Positions 7,256-15,466 of a stretch of 22,593 nucleotides of DNA are shown here, piece by piece; positions within the stretch are counted from its first letter, which is position 1, and each line of letters starts with the position of its first letter. Both the position numbers and the translations under genes were made by a program. The notes beneath the pieces were generated by a model that made no database searches, was not told the DNA's origin, and worked only from the letters and a program-made list of their open reading frames with translations. Source of the DNA: JAKVCB01 sp963578605 (GTDB lineage Bacteria; Planctomycetota; Planctomycetia; Pirellulales; Lacipirellulaceae); contig CAUZEA010000094.1 in assembly GCA_963578605.1 (NCBI GenBank), forward strand, positions 1-22,593, in the 5' to 3' direction.

Positions 7256-9484
7256 TCACTGGTTGAGTGTCCAGGAAATCGCATTCAGCTTTGCCAGTTT
7301 GTGTATGGCGGTCATCGTGTCCAGTACGTAGTGGTTCAAGGCCGCGAGGACTCCCAGGTCACAGCGGTCCTCAACACAATCGACCCAGGTTTCGGTAGCT
7401 CGAGTGAACAGGGCGTGGGCTTCGTGCAGATTAGCTTCGACGGCGTCGGTCGCCTCGGCATACTGAGAGACATTTCGTTGCTTGTGGGCGTCGGCTGCCG
7501 TGGCAGCGCATTCCGCAGCCCGCCGCATGGCAATCCGTCCGGCCATCCAGTGGTCGGCAAACTCGGCCTGGCGGGCCAGGGCATGCACGACCGGGCGGCC
7601 CGGCGGCCTGGAGAGTCGCGCTGCCTCGGACAGGAGAAGTGCCGCCCGGGCATAGGTGCGGCGGAACTTCTCAAACCGCACGAGGTCCTTCCTGATACCG
7701 GTCAGTTCCAACCGCGTGGGTACCTTCCACCATGCGGTGATGACCGACGGCGAGATGAAGCTCACGCAGTCTGTGTTTCGGTGCATCTGGGTCGTGAGTC
7801 GCTGGAGGATGGAAAAGGCTTCCAGCAGTGGCCCAAGCGCCCGCGGGCCACAGATCGGTGCGAACTGATGTTCGTACGATTCCTTCAGGGTCAAACCGTG
7901 TTGCCAGGACGCGTGCGCGAGGAAATGGACCGCCGGCAGGAGTTTGCTGTGGGAAAACTGTCGGGTGATGAACCCGTGCATGTGATTTTTCCGGATCAGA
8001 TCGGCCATACCTTTGACCGATGGGCCGGAGAACTGCGGCACGATGCCAACGTTGTCATCCTCGGTGGACAGGATCATCGCGAACTTCAAGTGGCCGTCGC
8101 GCGCCGGCGCGAGCGTGTCGGCCCGCTTGATGGCGTAGGACGGCATGTATCCCATGGATGCGAGATAGCGCGACCCGGAGCGAAAAATCTTCGGCAGAAA
8201 TCGATGCAGCTCAACGCTCAAGCCGTTGGGAACAAGTGTCGGAACACGACGTCCCGGTTTGGGTGCCCGTTCATTGAGTAAATGATCAAAAACCCAGAGC
8301 GTGCAGATGTCAGACATCAGTTCTGACTCGGCCCGCGCGGGTGAGAATTCGGCGTTGCCGCGTGCTTCCTTGACGAGTTGGTCGAGCGTGGCAACGGCGC
8401 CGATTCCGTACTTGCGGTCGAGCTGGTTCCAGGCAAACCGCACATCGGCTCCCGTCTGGCGAAATTCACTCGTCCCGAGAATGAGATAATCGCACGGGGC
8501 AAGCGCTTCAAGATGTGTCTGAAGGCTGTGCCGCAGCAGGGCGAGGTACTGGGGATTGCGAATCGTCATGCACCGCGCCATGTCTTTGGTCATGCCCTCG
8601 GTCCACTCGCCATAGCGCAGGGTGGAGACGGGACCGGGGTCGGGCCGGCGCAGAAACTTCCGGTCACTGAGGGCAACCAGCTTGTTCTTGATCGGTTCGG
8701 GGAAGTCGGTGAACACGACCTGGGCATTGACCTTTATGCCGCGTGTGTGGGCCATTCGGCACAATCCACGGAGGTAGGTCTTCCCGGCTCGGATCGTGGC
8801 TTCGTAGCCATCGCAAAACGCCAGGTCAGAGTTTCCGAACTCGCCGCGCTGGGTGTCACCGGAGTGCTCGAACAGCTCGTAACCAATCCAGTCCTTGCGG
8901 ATCGGAAAGCGATAGCCGTAATTGACCATCGCTTTGTTCTTTTTCGCACCTTGCCATTCGATGTGGACGAACGGGTCATAGGGACGCTGCACGATCATGA
9001 TTTCGTTGAATCTCATCTTCACGAGCTGATCGAGCAGCGGCTCGACCTGCTTGAGCGACCATTGGCATGGCGTGTTCGGCCAGTCGTTGTAGGTCCGGAA
9101 GCCTCTCTGTTGGATCAGGGGTTCGCGCGTCGCGGGCTCCGGGAATCGCAAGCGTCCCGGTGCATCTGGCAACACGTCTCCGTGCAGCAAGAATCGCACG
9201 CCCCAGAACTCCGCCAGTTCGTAAACCCCCCACACCGCAGCCGTGGGCGATCCGCCGACGATCCGGAATGTCTGGCCGTCGGGTTGGAAGGCATAGCCCT
9301 GATCACTGAGCTTGTGCCCTTTTTGGACCTGAAGCTGGATCGTGAGGCCGCGATCTCGTCCTGGATGGACGCGGACGGAGGGATTCATGCCGAACAGTTT
9401 ATCCAGATATCTGACCAGATCGCGCGCAGCGCGGCGGACTTGCGGATGGCAGTTCGGGCCGACCAGGACCTGGGTAACTTTCAT
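7256..9484 (-). CDS. GH67/GH20-like (alpha-glucuronidase-type) TIM-barrel glycosidase
   Basis: 742 residues from ATG 9484 (MKVTQVLVGP). The frame is open further up to a TTG at 9565, but that stretch is the regulatory leader, and GAGG sits just before this ATG. The N-terminal alpha/beta domain (about 1-125), with RAARDLVRYLDKLFG and a later AAVWGVYELAEFWGVRF, is the type found in front of GH20, GH67 and DUF4838-like barrels. The central part (about 130-520) looks like a TIM barrel, with FNEIMIVQRPYDPFVH early and CDYLILGTSEFRQ later. The C-terminal part (about 540-742) is helical. The assignment rests on this layout; the catalytic residues cannot be named. No signal peptide. It is the last gene of the minus-strand run, 232 bp downstream of the dehydratase, and has its own leader shared with the sialidase array. 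A second gene with the same N-terminal domain starts at 22427. Confidence 0.75.
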   Translation of the reverse strand: MKVTQVLVGPNCHPQVRRAARDLVRYLDKLFGMNPSVRVHPGRDRGLTIQLQVQKGHKLSDQGYAFQPDGQTFRIVGGSPTAAVWGVYELAEFWGVRFLLHGDVLPDAPGRLRFPEPATREPLIQQRGFRTYNDWPNTPCQWSLKQVEPLLDQLVKMRFNEIMIVQRPYDPFVHIEWQGAKKNKAMVNYGYRFPIRKDWIGYELFEHSGDTQRGEFGNSDLAFCDGYEATIRAGKTYLRGLCRMAHTRGIKVNAQVVFTDFPEPIKNKLVALSDRKFLRRPDPGPVSTLRYGEWTEGMTKDMARCMTIRNPQYLALLRHSLQTHLEALAPCDYLILGTSEFRQTGADVRFAWNQLDRKYGIGAVATLDQLVKEARGNAEFSPARAESELMSDICTLWVFDHLLNERAPKPGRRVPTLVPNGLSVELHRFLPKIFRSGSRYLASMGYMPSYAIKRADTLAPARDGHLKFAMILSTEDDNVGIVPQFSGPSVKGMADLIRKNHMHGFITRQFSHSKLLPAVHFLAHASWQHGLTLKESYEHQFAPICGPRALGPLLEAFSILQRLTTQMHRNTDCVSFISPSVITAWWKVPTRLELTGIRKDLVRFEKFRRTYARAALLLSEAARLSRPPGRPVVHALARQAEFADHWMAGRIAMRRAAECAATAADAHKQRNVSQYAEATDAVEANLHEAHALFTRATETWVDCVEDRCDLGVLAALNHYVLDTMTAIHKLAKLNAISWTLNQ

Positions 9485-9493
9485 GATTGCCTC

Positions 9494-9527
9494 TACGTGT
9501 ACAGCATGACTCTCTTTACGTGTACAG
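9494..9527 (-). promoter_or_regulatory. 11-bp direct repeat, candidate operator before the GH67/GH20-like gene
   Basis: TACGTGTACAG occurs on the plus strand at 9494-9504 and again at 9517-9527. The copies are perfect and are spaced 23 bp start to start, about two helical turns. Each contains the palindrome TGTACA. The nearer copy ends 9 nt before the start codon, next to the ribosome site, so a bound protein would block initiation or elongation. Same-face direct repeats are typical of AraC-type sites, but the regulator identity is inference. Confidence 0.55.
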
Positions 9528-9556
9528 TGCCAGTCATACAGGGTCTCAACGGCGGC

Positions 9557-9590
9557 TTTCTTCAAGACGTCGGGTACAAGACGATGGCGA
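9557..9590 (-). promoter_or_regulatory. Shared leader element upstream of the GH67/GH20-like gene
   Basis: The plus strand reads TTTCTTCAAGACGTCGGGTA and then CAAGACGATGGCGA. This matches the leader of sialidase-like copies A to C apart from the tandem unit count (one unit here, 9569-9585) and a few substitutions. The downstream genes are not homologous, so the match is unlikely to be leftover coding sequence. It suggests a common promoter or operator recruited by both loci. Confidence 0.5.
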
Positions 9591-9716
9591 ACGAATAACC
9601 GTTTTGGAACACGTCTTTGCCTGCCCTGCCGATAACCTGAATTCCCTAAACCCGGGGACTGCCACTGCGGTTACGAACGACGTTAGCCACGTCGATCAGC
9701 TGCAAACATGTTGCCG

Positions 9717-10886
9717 CTACCAATCCGCCACACTGCCGTCGCGGTGAAAGCATTGTGCCGGAAATTCTTGCTTGAACGGGTGTTTTTTCACCTCAGCTTC
9801 GTTGATTTCAATGCCCAGGCCGGGGTGGTGGGACGGGCGGACGATTCGGCCTTCCTGTTCAACGGTAAAACCTTCACTCACGATATCTTGCCGCCAGGGC
9901 ACGTCGGCGTGGACCGCTTCGCAGATGAGGTAAGACGGCGTGGCGAACCCGAGTTCGAGCGACGCGGCTGTGCTCACCGGGCCCTGCGGATTGTGCGGCG
10001 CCACCGAAACGCGATACGCCTCAGCCATCGCCGCGATTCGACGCACCTCCGTCAATCCGCCGCAGTGGACAATATCGGGCTGCAGGATGCTGGCTGCCCG
10101 CTTCTCCAAAAGATCGCGGAAGGCATCCTGGCTCATGATCCGTTCGCCGGTGGCAATCGGCGTGGATACAGCCCGTGCGATATCCGCCATCGCGTCCAGT
10201 ACCTCCGGCCAGCACGGTTCCTCGAGAAAATAGAGCCCATAAGGATCGAGCGCCTTGGCCAATTTTAATCCCATCGCCGGCGACGGACGTGCGTGACAGT
10301 CGATCATGATGTCAATGTCGTCACCGACCGCGTCGCGCATGGCAGCCACGCATTGCTCGGCAATTCGAATCGGTTGCAATCCCTCTATGGGCATCAGCGG
10401 CGGTATCACCATCGTCTTGAATGCCGTAAATCCCTCGGCCACCAACTTCTGCGCCTGTTCGGCGAAAAGCTCAGCTGCGCTGTCCGGCTTCCCGTAGAAA
10501 TCCCCGCCTTCCAGATGACCATATGTCCGAACATAATCGCGTACCGGCCCGCCACAAATTCTGTGACACGGCACGGCGTGAACCTTGCCGAGAATGTCCC
10601 ACAGCGCCAGATCAATCCCGCTGATGGCCGTGCTCCTTACCGGACCGCTGCTGCGCCAAAAATGCTGTCGGTGCATCATCTGCCAGAGATGCTCAACGCG
10701 CGTCGGATCCTGACCCATGATCAACTGCGACACATCTTCAATCGCCCCGATCACCGATCGTGTATGCCATTCGAGAGTGGCCTCCCCCCATCCATGCAGG
10801 CCGGCCTGATCCGTCAGGACCTTCACGAAAATCCAATTCCGCATCCGTGCATTACAGACGTGCGTTTCGATCGATGTGATTTTCAT
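9717..10886 (-). CDS. Enolase-superfamily (mandelate racemase/muconate lactonizing-type) sugar acid dehydratase
   Basis: 389 residues from ATG 10886. It has an N-terminal capping domain (about 1-125) and a beta-barrel with the metal-ligand series D in MIDCHARP (about residue 196), E in FLEEP (about 218) and E in ATGER (about 246). HNP in VAPHNP (about 296) is a likely catalytic His. The DxH pattern, with His two residues after the first metal Asp, and the HNPQGPVSTAAS segment resemble the galactonate/mannonate dehydratase branch, which removes water from aldonic acids to give 2-keto-3-deoxy acids. The cytoplasmic role would be catabolism of sugar acids released by the neighbouring hydrolases. 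It is 231 bp downstream of the GH95-like gene. The exact acid substrate cannot be read from sequence. Confidence 0.88.
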   Translation of the reverse strand: MKITSIETHVCNARMRNWIFVKVLTDQAGLHGWGEATLEWHTRSVIGAIEDVSQLIMGQDPTRVEHLWQMMHRQHFWRSSGPVRSTAISGIDLALWDILGKVHAVPCHRICGGPVRDYVRTYGHLEGGDFYGKPDSAAELFAEQAQKLVAEGFTAFKTMVIPPLMPIEGLQPIRIAEQCVAAMRDAVGDDIDIMIDCHARPSPAMGLKLAKALDPYGLYFLEEPCWPEVLDAMADIARAVSTPIATGERIMSQDAFRDLLEKRAASILQPDIVHCGGLTEVRRIAAMAEAYRVSVAPHNPQGPVSTAASLELGFATPSYLICEAVHADVPWRQDIVSEGFTVEQEGRIVRPSHHPGLGIEINEAEVKKHPFKQEFPAQCFHRDGSVADW

Positions 10887-11117
10887 GTTGCCAGGATAGA
10901 ACAGCCACCCACCAGCGGTAAACCGGAATGGTGCGGAAAACTGCCGTTCAATCCACCTGTCTCCCCGAAAAACCTGTGTCGTACTTGTCGAATACGGACT
11001 TGCCGTCTTCGCCGATCGTCAATCGAATGGTTGGGCACAGTTTAAGCAACCCAGGCAGGTGTACTCAAGTTTGGGATTTCACTTGACTTTTGTCATCGGT
11101 CCGTGCGCTTCAACCTC
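10887..11117. other. Gap between GH95-like and dehydratase genes, with an orphan ribosome-site-like AGGAGG
   Basis: 231 bp with no convincing gene. On the minus strand AGGAGG (11119-11114) overlaps the GH95-like stop codon, but the next ATG (11096) is 17 nt away and opens only MTKVK before TGA. After that TGA the same frame reads a Cys-rich stretch, ...YTCLGCLNCAQPFD then stop, and another frame reads PTIRLTIGEDGKSVF and on to TGA. It may be a decayed small gene or chance. GGTGTACTCAAG at 11058-11069 resembles the GTACAAG core of the shared leaders. Confidence 0.3.
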
Positions 11118-13490
11118 CTAGAATCGAGGGGCTTTCTTCACGCCGAACCAGTTGCATTGACCGGGGTTCCTGTTGAAGTCGGGAGGAGTAGGTTCGCCAC
11201 CCGGGATCTTTGCAGCCTCGGGGGTGAGTCGGAGGCGGTCCCCCTTGCATGTGGAGATCTCGAGCGTCTGCCCGTCAAGCAAACGGGTGTCTCCTGTCGA
11301 AAGGCAGGTGACTGTTGCCGGCGTGGGCCACGGGTTGTGGACACGACACGTGCCGCCGACCTCGGACGTGATATCGATAAAGGTGACTTTTTGGTCTGCG
11401 AGCTGCGCAGACACGATAAAGGCACCTTCGGCCCGGAAGTTTTCGAACCAGGCATCGTGCCAGCGATCGGGCACGGCGGGAAAGACCCGCACGACGCCCG
11501 TCCAACTCTGAAGCAGCATTTCCAACACGGCAGCAGCAGCACCAAATCCGCCGTTGATGCTGAATTCCCTGGGCCATCGATCGGGCCATCCCTCTGGAGC
11601 GGTGGGCTCGGCGAGGTACAAGAAGAAGAATCCCCCCTGTCCGTATTGCTTTTCGTCGTTGTTCATATTCAGACTGTTTTCACTCGGAAAAGCGTCTGCA
11701 TAACGTTCGAGAAACATGCTGGCCATGTTGCCCTTATAGATTCGGGAGGCTATCAGTGACGCCCAGGACCATACCTCTCCGATCCACTCGCCGAATCCCT
11801 GTCTGAGCCAGGTGTTGATCGAACGGCTGATCAGGTCTCTTTCTTCTTCGGTGCCGTCGACGTCCATTTGGCCCAGGGGATGGATGGGCATAAGGTGCGA
11901 ATGATGCCTGTGCGAGTGCGACAGAGGCGTATCTTTCATGATCATCAGCCCGGTTTGATCTTCCGGGTAGGGCGTGAGATGCTCCAGGATCTCTTCCCAC
12001 TTGGGGACGTCCGGGTCGCTGAGCCCGAGGATGTCTTGGGACTTCAACAGGGATTCGGCCAGGAACCGGATCAGGGCAAGAGAACAGGTCACGTCCCACC
12101 CCATCAGATAGTCGAACTCCGGCGAGGAGTCCCAGGGCAGATGATAGAGCCCATCCTCACCTTTCTCCAGGTAGCCGACGAAGAACTTCATGAACTCGCG
12201 CATAAAGGGGTAGGCCTTGTCCCGGAGAAAGACCTCGTCCTGGGAATAGAGGTAGTGCAACCAGAAGTGGTGGGCTACCCATGGTCCGCTTCCCGTCCAG
12301 AAGCTCCATTGAAAGGTGCAGGGAACCGCGGCCCCATTGGGAGCGATGGCGCCAAGTGCCATGGCCCCATCCCAGCCGTAGAAATCACGACAGAATTCCT
12401 GAAACCGGGGGAGCATCTCAAAAAAGACGTCGTACAGGGAGTTGCCGAGTTCCAGATGGTTTGAGGTGTAAACCGGCCAGTAGCTCTGCTGCAGGTTCAG
12501 ATTGAGATGATAGTCCGGGCCGCCAGTGACCCACACGCCTTGCGTGGTTACGGGAGTCCGGCCAATGGTGTTGCAGGCGAGCTTGTACATTTCCACATAG
12601 TAGAGGTTCTCCAGCCTGGGATCGGGTATGGTCAAAGCCGATTTTTTCCAATAGTCCTGCCACCAGGAGCTGTGCTGCTCATGCAGAGTTTGGCTGCCAG
12701 ATTCCAGGGCCTCGTCCATTCGATTCCTGGCGGCCGCCAGCGGATCGCCATCTGCGCAAAGCTCAACCGAGAGCAGGAGTGTGAAGCGGCGCTGGCTCGG
12801 GTCCTCCTGCAGCGCCCACATCACGCAGTAGGCTCCGCTATTTGGGATCTGCTGAACGTGCCAGGAAAGGATTCCCTCGCTGCCGGTCTCGGCTGGGGGA
12901 TACCCCCAGGCTTTGAGGGTCTCTGCATGGTTTGCGGTGACGTGTGCCTGGGGACTGTGCAAGAGCTGACAGTTCACCTCGGGCGTGTACTTGAATGTGG
13001 CGTCTCCCTCCAGGTCCACCTCCAGCACCAACAGGTTCTTTTGCGCGTGAATAAAGCTGGAGAAGCTGGCCTGGCCATTGTTCAGGAAAATGGTGCCTGT
13101 TGCCGTGGCATCAAACAGGCTGAGCCTTCCCTCAAAGGCCGTCGGCTTCGAGCCGAATTCGAGGCGTATTCCGCCCACAAAAACATTCGTCGGATAGGGG
13201 ATCTCTTGACGCGTATTGTAAAGCCCTGCTGCCTCTTCGACCTGTCCTTGGTCGAGAAGCTTCCTCAGGGACCGGTAGTTGCCATCCGGCCCAAAGTCCA
13301 GGTTGTCGCGCTGGTCCCAGGCATCCATCCTGTTGAGCGTGAAATGGGTTGGAGCGCCGTCGCCCCATATCACGGCACCCAGGTTGCCGTTGCCAAGCAA
13401 AAATCCCTGCTCCCACTCCAGGGGGGCAGCCTCATAGATCATGTCGTGCTGCTTTAGGAGCGCTTCTATGTCCAGCGGTTTTGTCTGCAT
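11118..13490 (-). CDS. GH95-like (alpha-L-fucosidase/galactosidase type) glycosidase
   Basis: 790 residues from ATG 13490 (MQTKPLDIEALLK). I preferred it to an in-frame GTG at 13508 because GGGAG lies 7 nt before it. The N-terminal beta domain carries LLGNGNLGAVIWGD (about 31-44). The (alpha/alpha)6 catalytic domain includes HLNLNLQQSYWP (about 325-337), matching the conserved N-x-N pair of GH95. It also has SSPEFDY (about 455), aligning with the GH95 SPEN-type Glu segment, and HRHHSHLMPIHPLG (about 528). The usual GWS-x-AWK-like segment reads GEWIGEVWSWAS, so it is not a standard family member. GH95 enzymes remove terminal alpha-L-fucose or alpha-L-galactose by inversion. No signal peptide. 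It is 122 bp downstream of the PhyH gene, and that gap holds GTACGTAC at 13557-13564, an 8-bp palindrome. Confidence 0.8.
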   Translation of the reverse strand: MQTKPLDIEALLKQHDMIYEAAPLEWEQGFLLGNGNLGAVIWGDGAPTHFTLNRMDAWDQRDNLDFGPDGNYRSLRKLLDQGQVEEAAGLYNTRQEIPYPTNVFVGGIRLEFGSKPTAFEGRLSLFDATATGTIFLNNGQASFSSFIHAQKNLLVLEVDLEGDATFKYTPEVNCQLLHSPQAHVTANHAETLKAWGYPPAETGSEGILSWHVQQIPNSGAYCVMWALQEDPSQRRFTLLLSVELCADGDPLAAARNRMDEALESGSQTLHEQHSSWWQDYWKKSALTIPDPRLENLYYVEMYKLACNTIGRTPVTTQGVWVTGGPDYHLNLNLQQSYWPVYTSNHLELGNSLYDVFFEMLPRFQEFCRDFYGWDGAMALGAIAPNGAAVPCTFQWSFWTGSGPWVAHHFWLHYLYSQDEVFLRDKAYPFMREFMKFFVGYLEKGEDGLYHLPWDSSPEFDYLMGWDVTCSLALIRFLAESLLKSQDILGLSDPDVPKWEEILEHLTPYPEDQTGLMIMKDTPLSHSHRHHSHLMPIHPLGQMDVDGTEEERDLISRSINTWLRQGFGEWIGEVWSWASLIASRIYKGNMASMFLERYADAFPSENSLNMNNDEKQYGQGGFFFLYLAEPTAPEGWPDRWPREFSINGGFGAAAAVLEMLLQSWTGVVRVFPAVPDRWHDAWFENFRAEGAFIVSAQLADQKVTFIDITSEVGGTCRVHNPWPTPATVTCLSTGDTRLLDGQTLEISTCKGDRLRLTPEAAKIPGGEPTPPDFNRNPGQCNWFGVKKAPRF

Positions 13491-13612
13491 GACCCCACTC
13501 CCAATCACCTTTTGGTCTGTCTTCTACTGGTTGACAAAGGTCCCGCGGCAGCGCGTGTACGTACGGCATGGTGGCGTGGTGCAATACTTGCCGTGTTGGC
13601 ATCTATTATCGG

Positions 13613-14353
13613 TCAGCCTTCGTCGTAAAGCCTGGCCGTGTAGGCCTCGTGTGCGGCTTTGCGCTGCTCGTCCACCCTGGCACGAGCGCCTTGATAATTA
13701 CCGACAAAGGCGCGTCGGTCGCGGTCGGTACGGTTGGGGCCGGCGCGGTGTGGGGTTTGGATGTGGTGAATCGCCGCGCCGCCCCGCTTGACCAGGGCGG
13801 GGACTTCGGGGTTTCGAGCCGGATCCAGTTCTACAGACAGCTGCTTGCTGAATAGGGGCAGGTTGGTCTCGAAATGGTCCAGATCGCCAAGCTCAAATGC
13901 GCCTTTGCGGTAATGCATCGCTCCGTTATCAAGGGTCACGTCATCCAGGGCGATCCACACCACGACACCATCGGCGGGATCGAAATGGAGATAGGCGTTG
14001 TCCTGGTGGTAAGGCGTTTCGGTTCCCACATGGGCGTGCTTGTAAAACACCTCGCTGGCAAGTGGCTCTGCCTGCGTCCCCAGGCACGCCTCGACGACTT
14101 CCAGCGTGGCGGGACGTGCCAGCATTTGCTTGAAAAAATCGTCGTGGAGATCAAGGCTGGTGAGGTGCTTGATGGGACCGTTGTCTCCCGCCTCGTAGAA
14201 TACATACCGGGATGACACGCGGGGCACCACCTGGTCGATATACCGGGTGAGTTCGCGTTGCATGGTTGTCAGCTCGTCGGGGGAGAGAAAATTCTCGACC
14301 AGCGCAAACCCATCCCGTTGAAAACGGCTCGCAATAGATACCAGATCATCCAC
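13613..14353 (-). CDS. Phytanoyl-CoA dioxygenase (PhyH)-like Fe(II)/2-oxoglutarate oxygenase 1
   Basis: 246 residues from GTG 14353. This is the only reasonable in-frame start, and AAGGAAG precedes it by about 10 nt. Double-stranded beta-helix fold: RDGFALVENFLSPDEL near the N-terminus is the classic PhyH opening. The iron motif HxD is in PYHQDNAYLHF (about H116 and D118), and the distal His with the 2-oxoglutarate Arg is in TPHRAGPNRT (about residues 200-209). PhyH-family proteins hydroxylate small molecules, and the substrate here cannot be predicted. Length is normal to slightly short. It follows the second PhyH gene by 54 bp in the same direction, so co-transcription is likely. Confidence 0.9.
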   Translation of the reverse strand: MDDLVSIASRFQRDGFALVENFLSPDELTTMQRELTRYIDQVVPRVSSRYVFYEAGDNGPIKHLTSLDLHDDFFKQMLARPATLEVVEACLGTQAEPLASEVFYKHAHVGTETPYHQDNAYLHFDPADGVVVWIALDDVTLDNGAMHYRKGAFELGDLDHFETNLPLFSKQLSVELDPARNPEVPALVKRGGAAIHHIQTPHRAGPNRTDRDRRAFVGNYQGARARVDEQRKAAHEAYTARLYDEG

Positions 14354-14407
14354 TGTCGAAATACTTCCTTCCCGGGCCAGTCTTTTTTCGGTTGTGCTAC
14401 CGTGTCT

Positions 14408-15337
14408 TTACAACTCGCCTATTTCATCTTCGCAAGCCGCTATTTCACCAGGCACGCGACTGGTGTTCGTATCCGCCAACCTTTTCTTGCTGTGTGTCTG
14501 CAGTTCGTACAGCGATTGGTATCCGGTATCGAGTCGCGGGATATATGGCGGGGGACCAGTGCACCGCGCAAAGCGAGCCGGTTTTCCACGAATCTGTCGG
14601 TCGGCGTCGACTGCCCCGCTCGCACCGACACATTGAATCGGAAACGAATCGGCGGCACGGTACTCGAAGATGAGGGTTCGCCGAGGCTTTGATGAACGGT
14701 TTGTATGCGAACTGTGGGGGGTCATGCAGTGCATGAAAATCACGCTGCCGGCCGGCCCTTCCAATGCAACGGGTTGTCCAAATCGCTGCGACTCCAGGTC
14801 CTCGGTGATCATCCCGGCGAAATAACCATCCGCCCCGTGGTGGTCGAAAAAATGAGTGTGGTTCCTCGGCAGCACCCGCAGGCAACCGTTTTCCTGGGTG
14901 GCGTCGTCGAGGTAGATCAAAAGGGTGACCAGGTCATCGTTGGTGTGAGGAAAATATGCCAGATCCTGATGCCATTCCACCACCGATCCAACCTCAGGTG
15001 GCTTCATGTTCATTTTGCTGTGTTGCAAGTTAATGTTTGGACCAATGAGCGACTGGACGCAGTCAACCAGTTGGGGTGTGTTGGCAAGTTGGTGGAACGT
15101 CTCGTGCACGTCGTACGGATTATAGATTCGCCGCACCACAGGGCAGTCTTCCAGCGACTCGGGCTCCAGTTCGAGAAACTTGCTGCGATCTTCGCTCCTA
15201 AGTGCCTCGTCAGTCAGCTGGCGGATGGTCGTGTCCACCCGATCGAGCACGTCGGGGCCAAAGAACGATGGTACGACCAGGTAGCCTTCCTTTCGGAATT
15301 GTTCGACCTGGACGTCAGAAAAGTCGTGGGCATCCAT
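14408..15337 (-). CDS. Phytanoyl-CoA dioxygenase (PhyH)-like Fe(II)/2-oxoglutarate oxygenase 2
   Basis: 309 residues from ATG 15337. The ribosome site is weak. Opening QFRKEGYLVVPSFFGPDVLDRV is PhyH-like. The iron ligands HxD are in EWHQDLAYFPH (about H123 and D125), and the distal His and cosubstrate Arg region is MTPHSSHTNRSSKPRR (about 205-220). The C-terminal 70 residues after FEYRAADSFP are poorly recognisable and end in an acidic tail. Similarity to its neighbour is limited to the family core, so this is not a recent duplication. It is the first gene of the minus-strand run and is divergent from the oxidoreductase gene. It probably oxidises a small metabolite; the substrate is unknown. 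Confidence 0.9.
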   Translation of the reverse strand: MDAHDFSDVQVEQFRKEGYLVVPSFFGPDVLDRVDTTIRQLTDEALRSEDRSKFLELEPESLEDCPVVRRIYNPYDVHETFHQLANTPQLVDCVQSLIGPNINLQHSKMNMKPPEVGSVVEWHQDLAYFPHTNDDLVTLLIYLDDATQENGCLRVLPRNHTHFFDHHGADGYFAGMITEDLESQRFGQPVALEGPAGSVIFMHCMTPHSSHTNRSSKPRRTLIFEYRAADSFPIQCVGASGAVDADRQIRGKPARFARCTGPPPYIPRLDTGYQSLYELQTHSKKRLADTNTSRVPGEIAACEDEIGEL

Positions 15338-15360
15338 TTTGCGTTACCGACTTGTGTTGA

Positions 15361-15395
15361 GACACTTGACACTTGACACTGGACACTCGAAACTC
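15361..15395. repeat. Five 7-bp tandem units in the divergent intergenic region
   Basis: Consecutive heptamers GACACTT, GACACTT, GACACTG, GACACTC, GAAACTC, in the 194-bp gap between the PhyH gene and the oxidoreductase gene. It could be a slippage-prone microsatellite or a regulatory spacer. I see no coding role. Confidence 0.8.
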
Positions 15396-15430
15396 GGCCC
15401 TCAACACCCGCGGTTCGCCATCAAGGCTAT

Positions 15431-15466
15431 GTGGTTGTAGGGAGCCAGGTGGTTGTGGGGAGCCAG
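15431..15466. repeat. Two 18-bp tandem units before the oxidoreductase gene
   Basis: GTGGTTGTAGGGAGCCAG (15431-15448) is followed directly by GTGGTTGTGGGGAGCCAG (15449-15466), with one mismatch. The block ends about 65 nt before the ATG at 15532. Its function is unknown. It could be a recent slippage duplication or a binding site. Confidence 0.8.

Noticed and set aside
9485..9565. Extension of the GH67/GH20-like gene to TTG 9565
   Set aside because: It would translate the direct-repeat operator region and the shared leader; ATG 9484 matches the domain start.
7187..9598. Two long open frames on the plus strand (7187-8281 and 8378-9598)
   Set aside because: They lie antisense to the well-supported gene at 7256-9484, have no recognisable domain, and come from high-GC third-position bias.
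10293..11045. 250-codon plus-strand frame over the dehydratase gene
   Set aside because: Antisense to a gene with intact enolase-superfamily metal ligands; no domain of its own.
15361..15466. CRISPR array
   Set aside because: Repeats are 7 and 18 bp, directly abutting, without spacers, and no cas gene is in the window.
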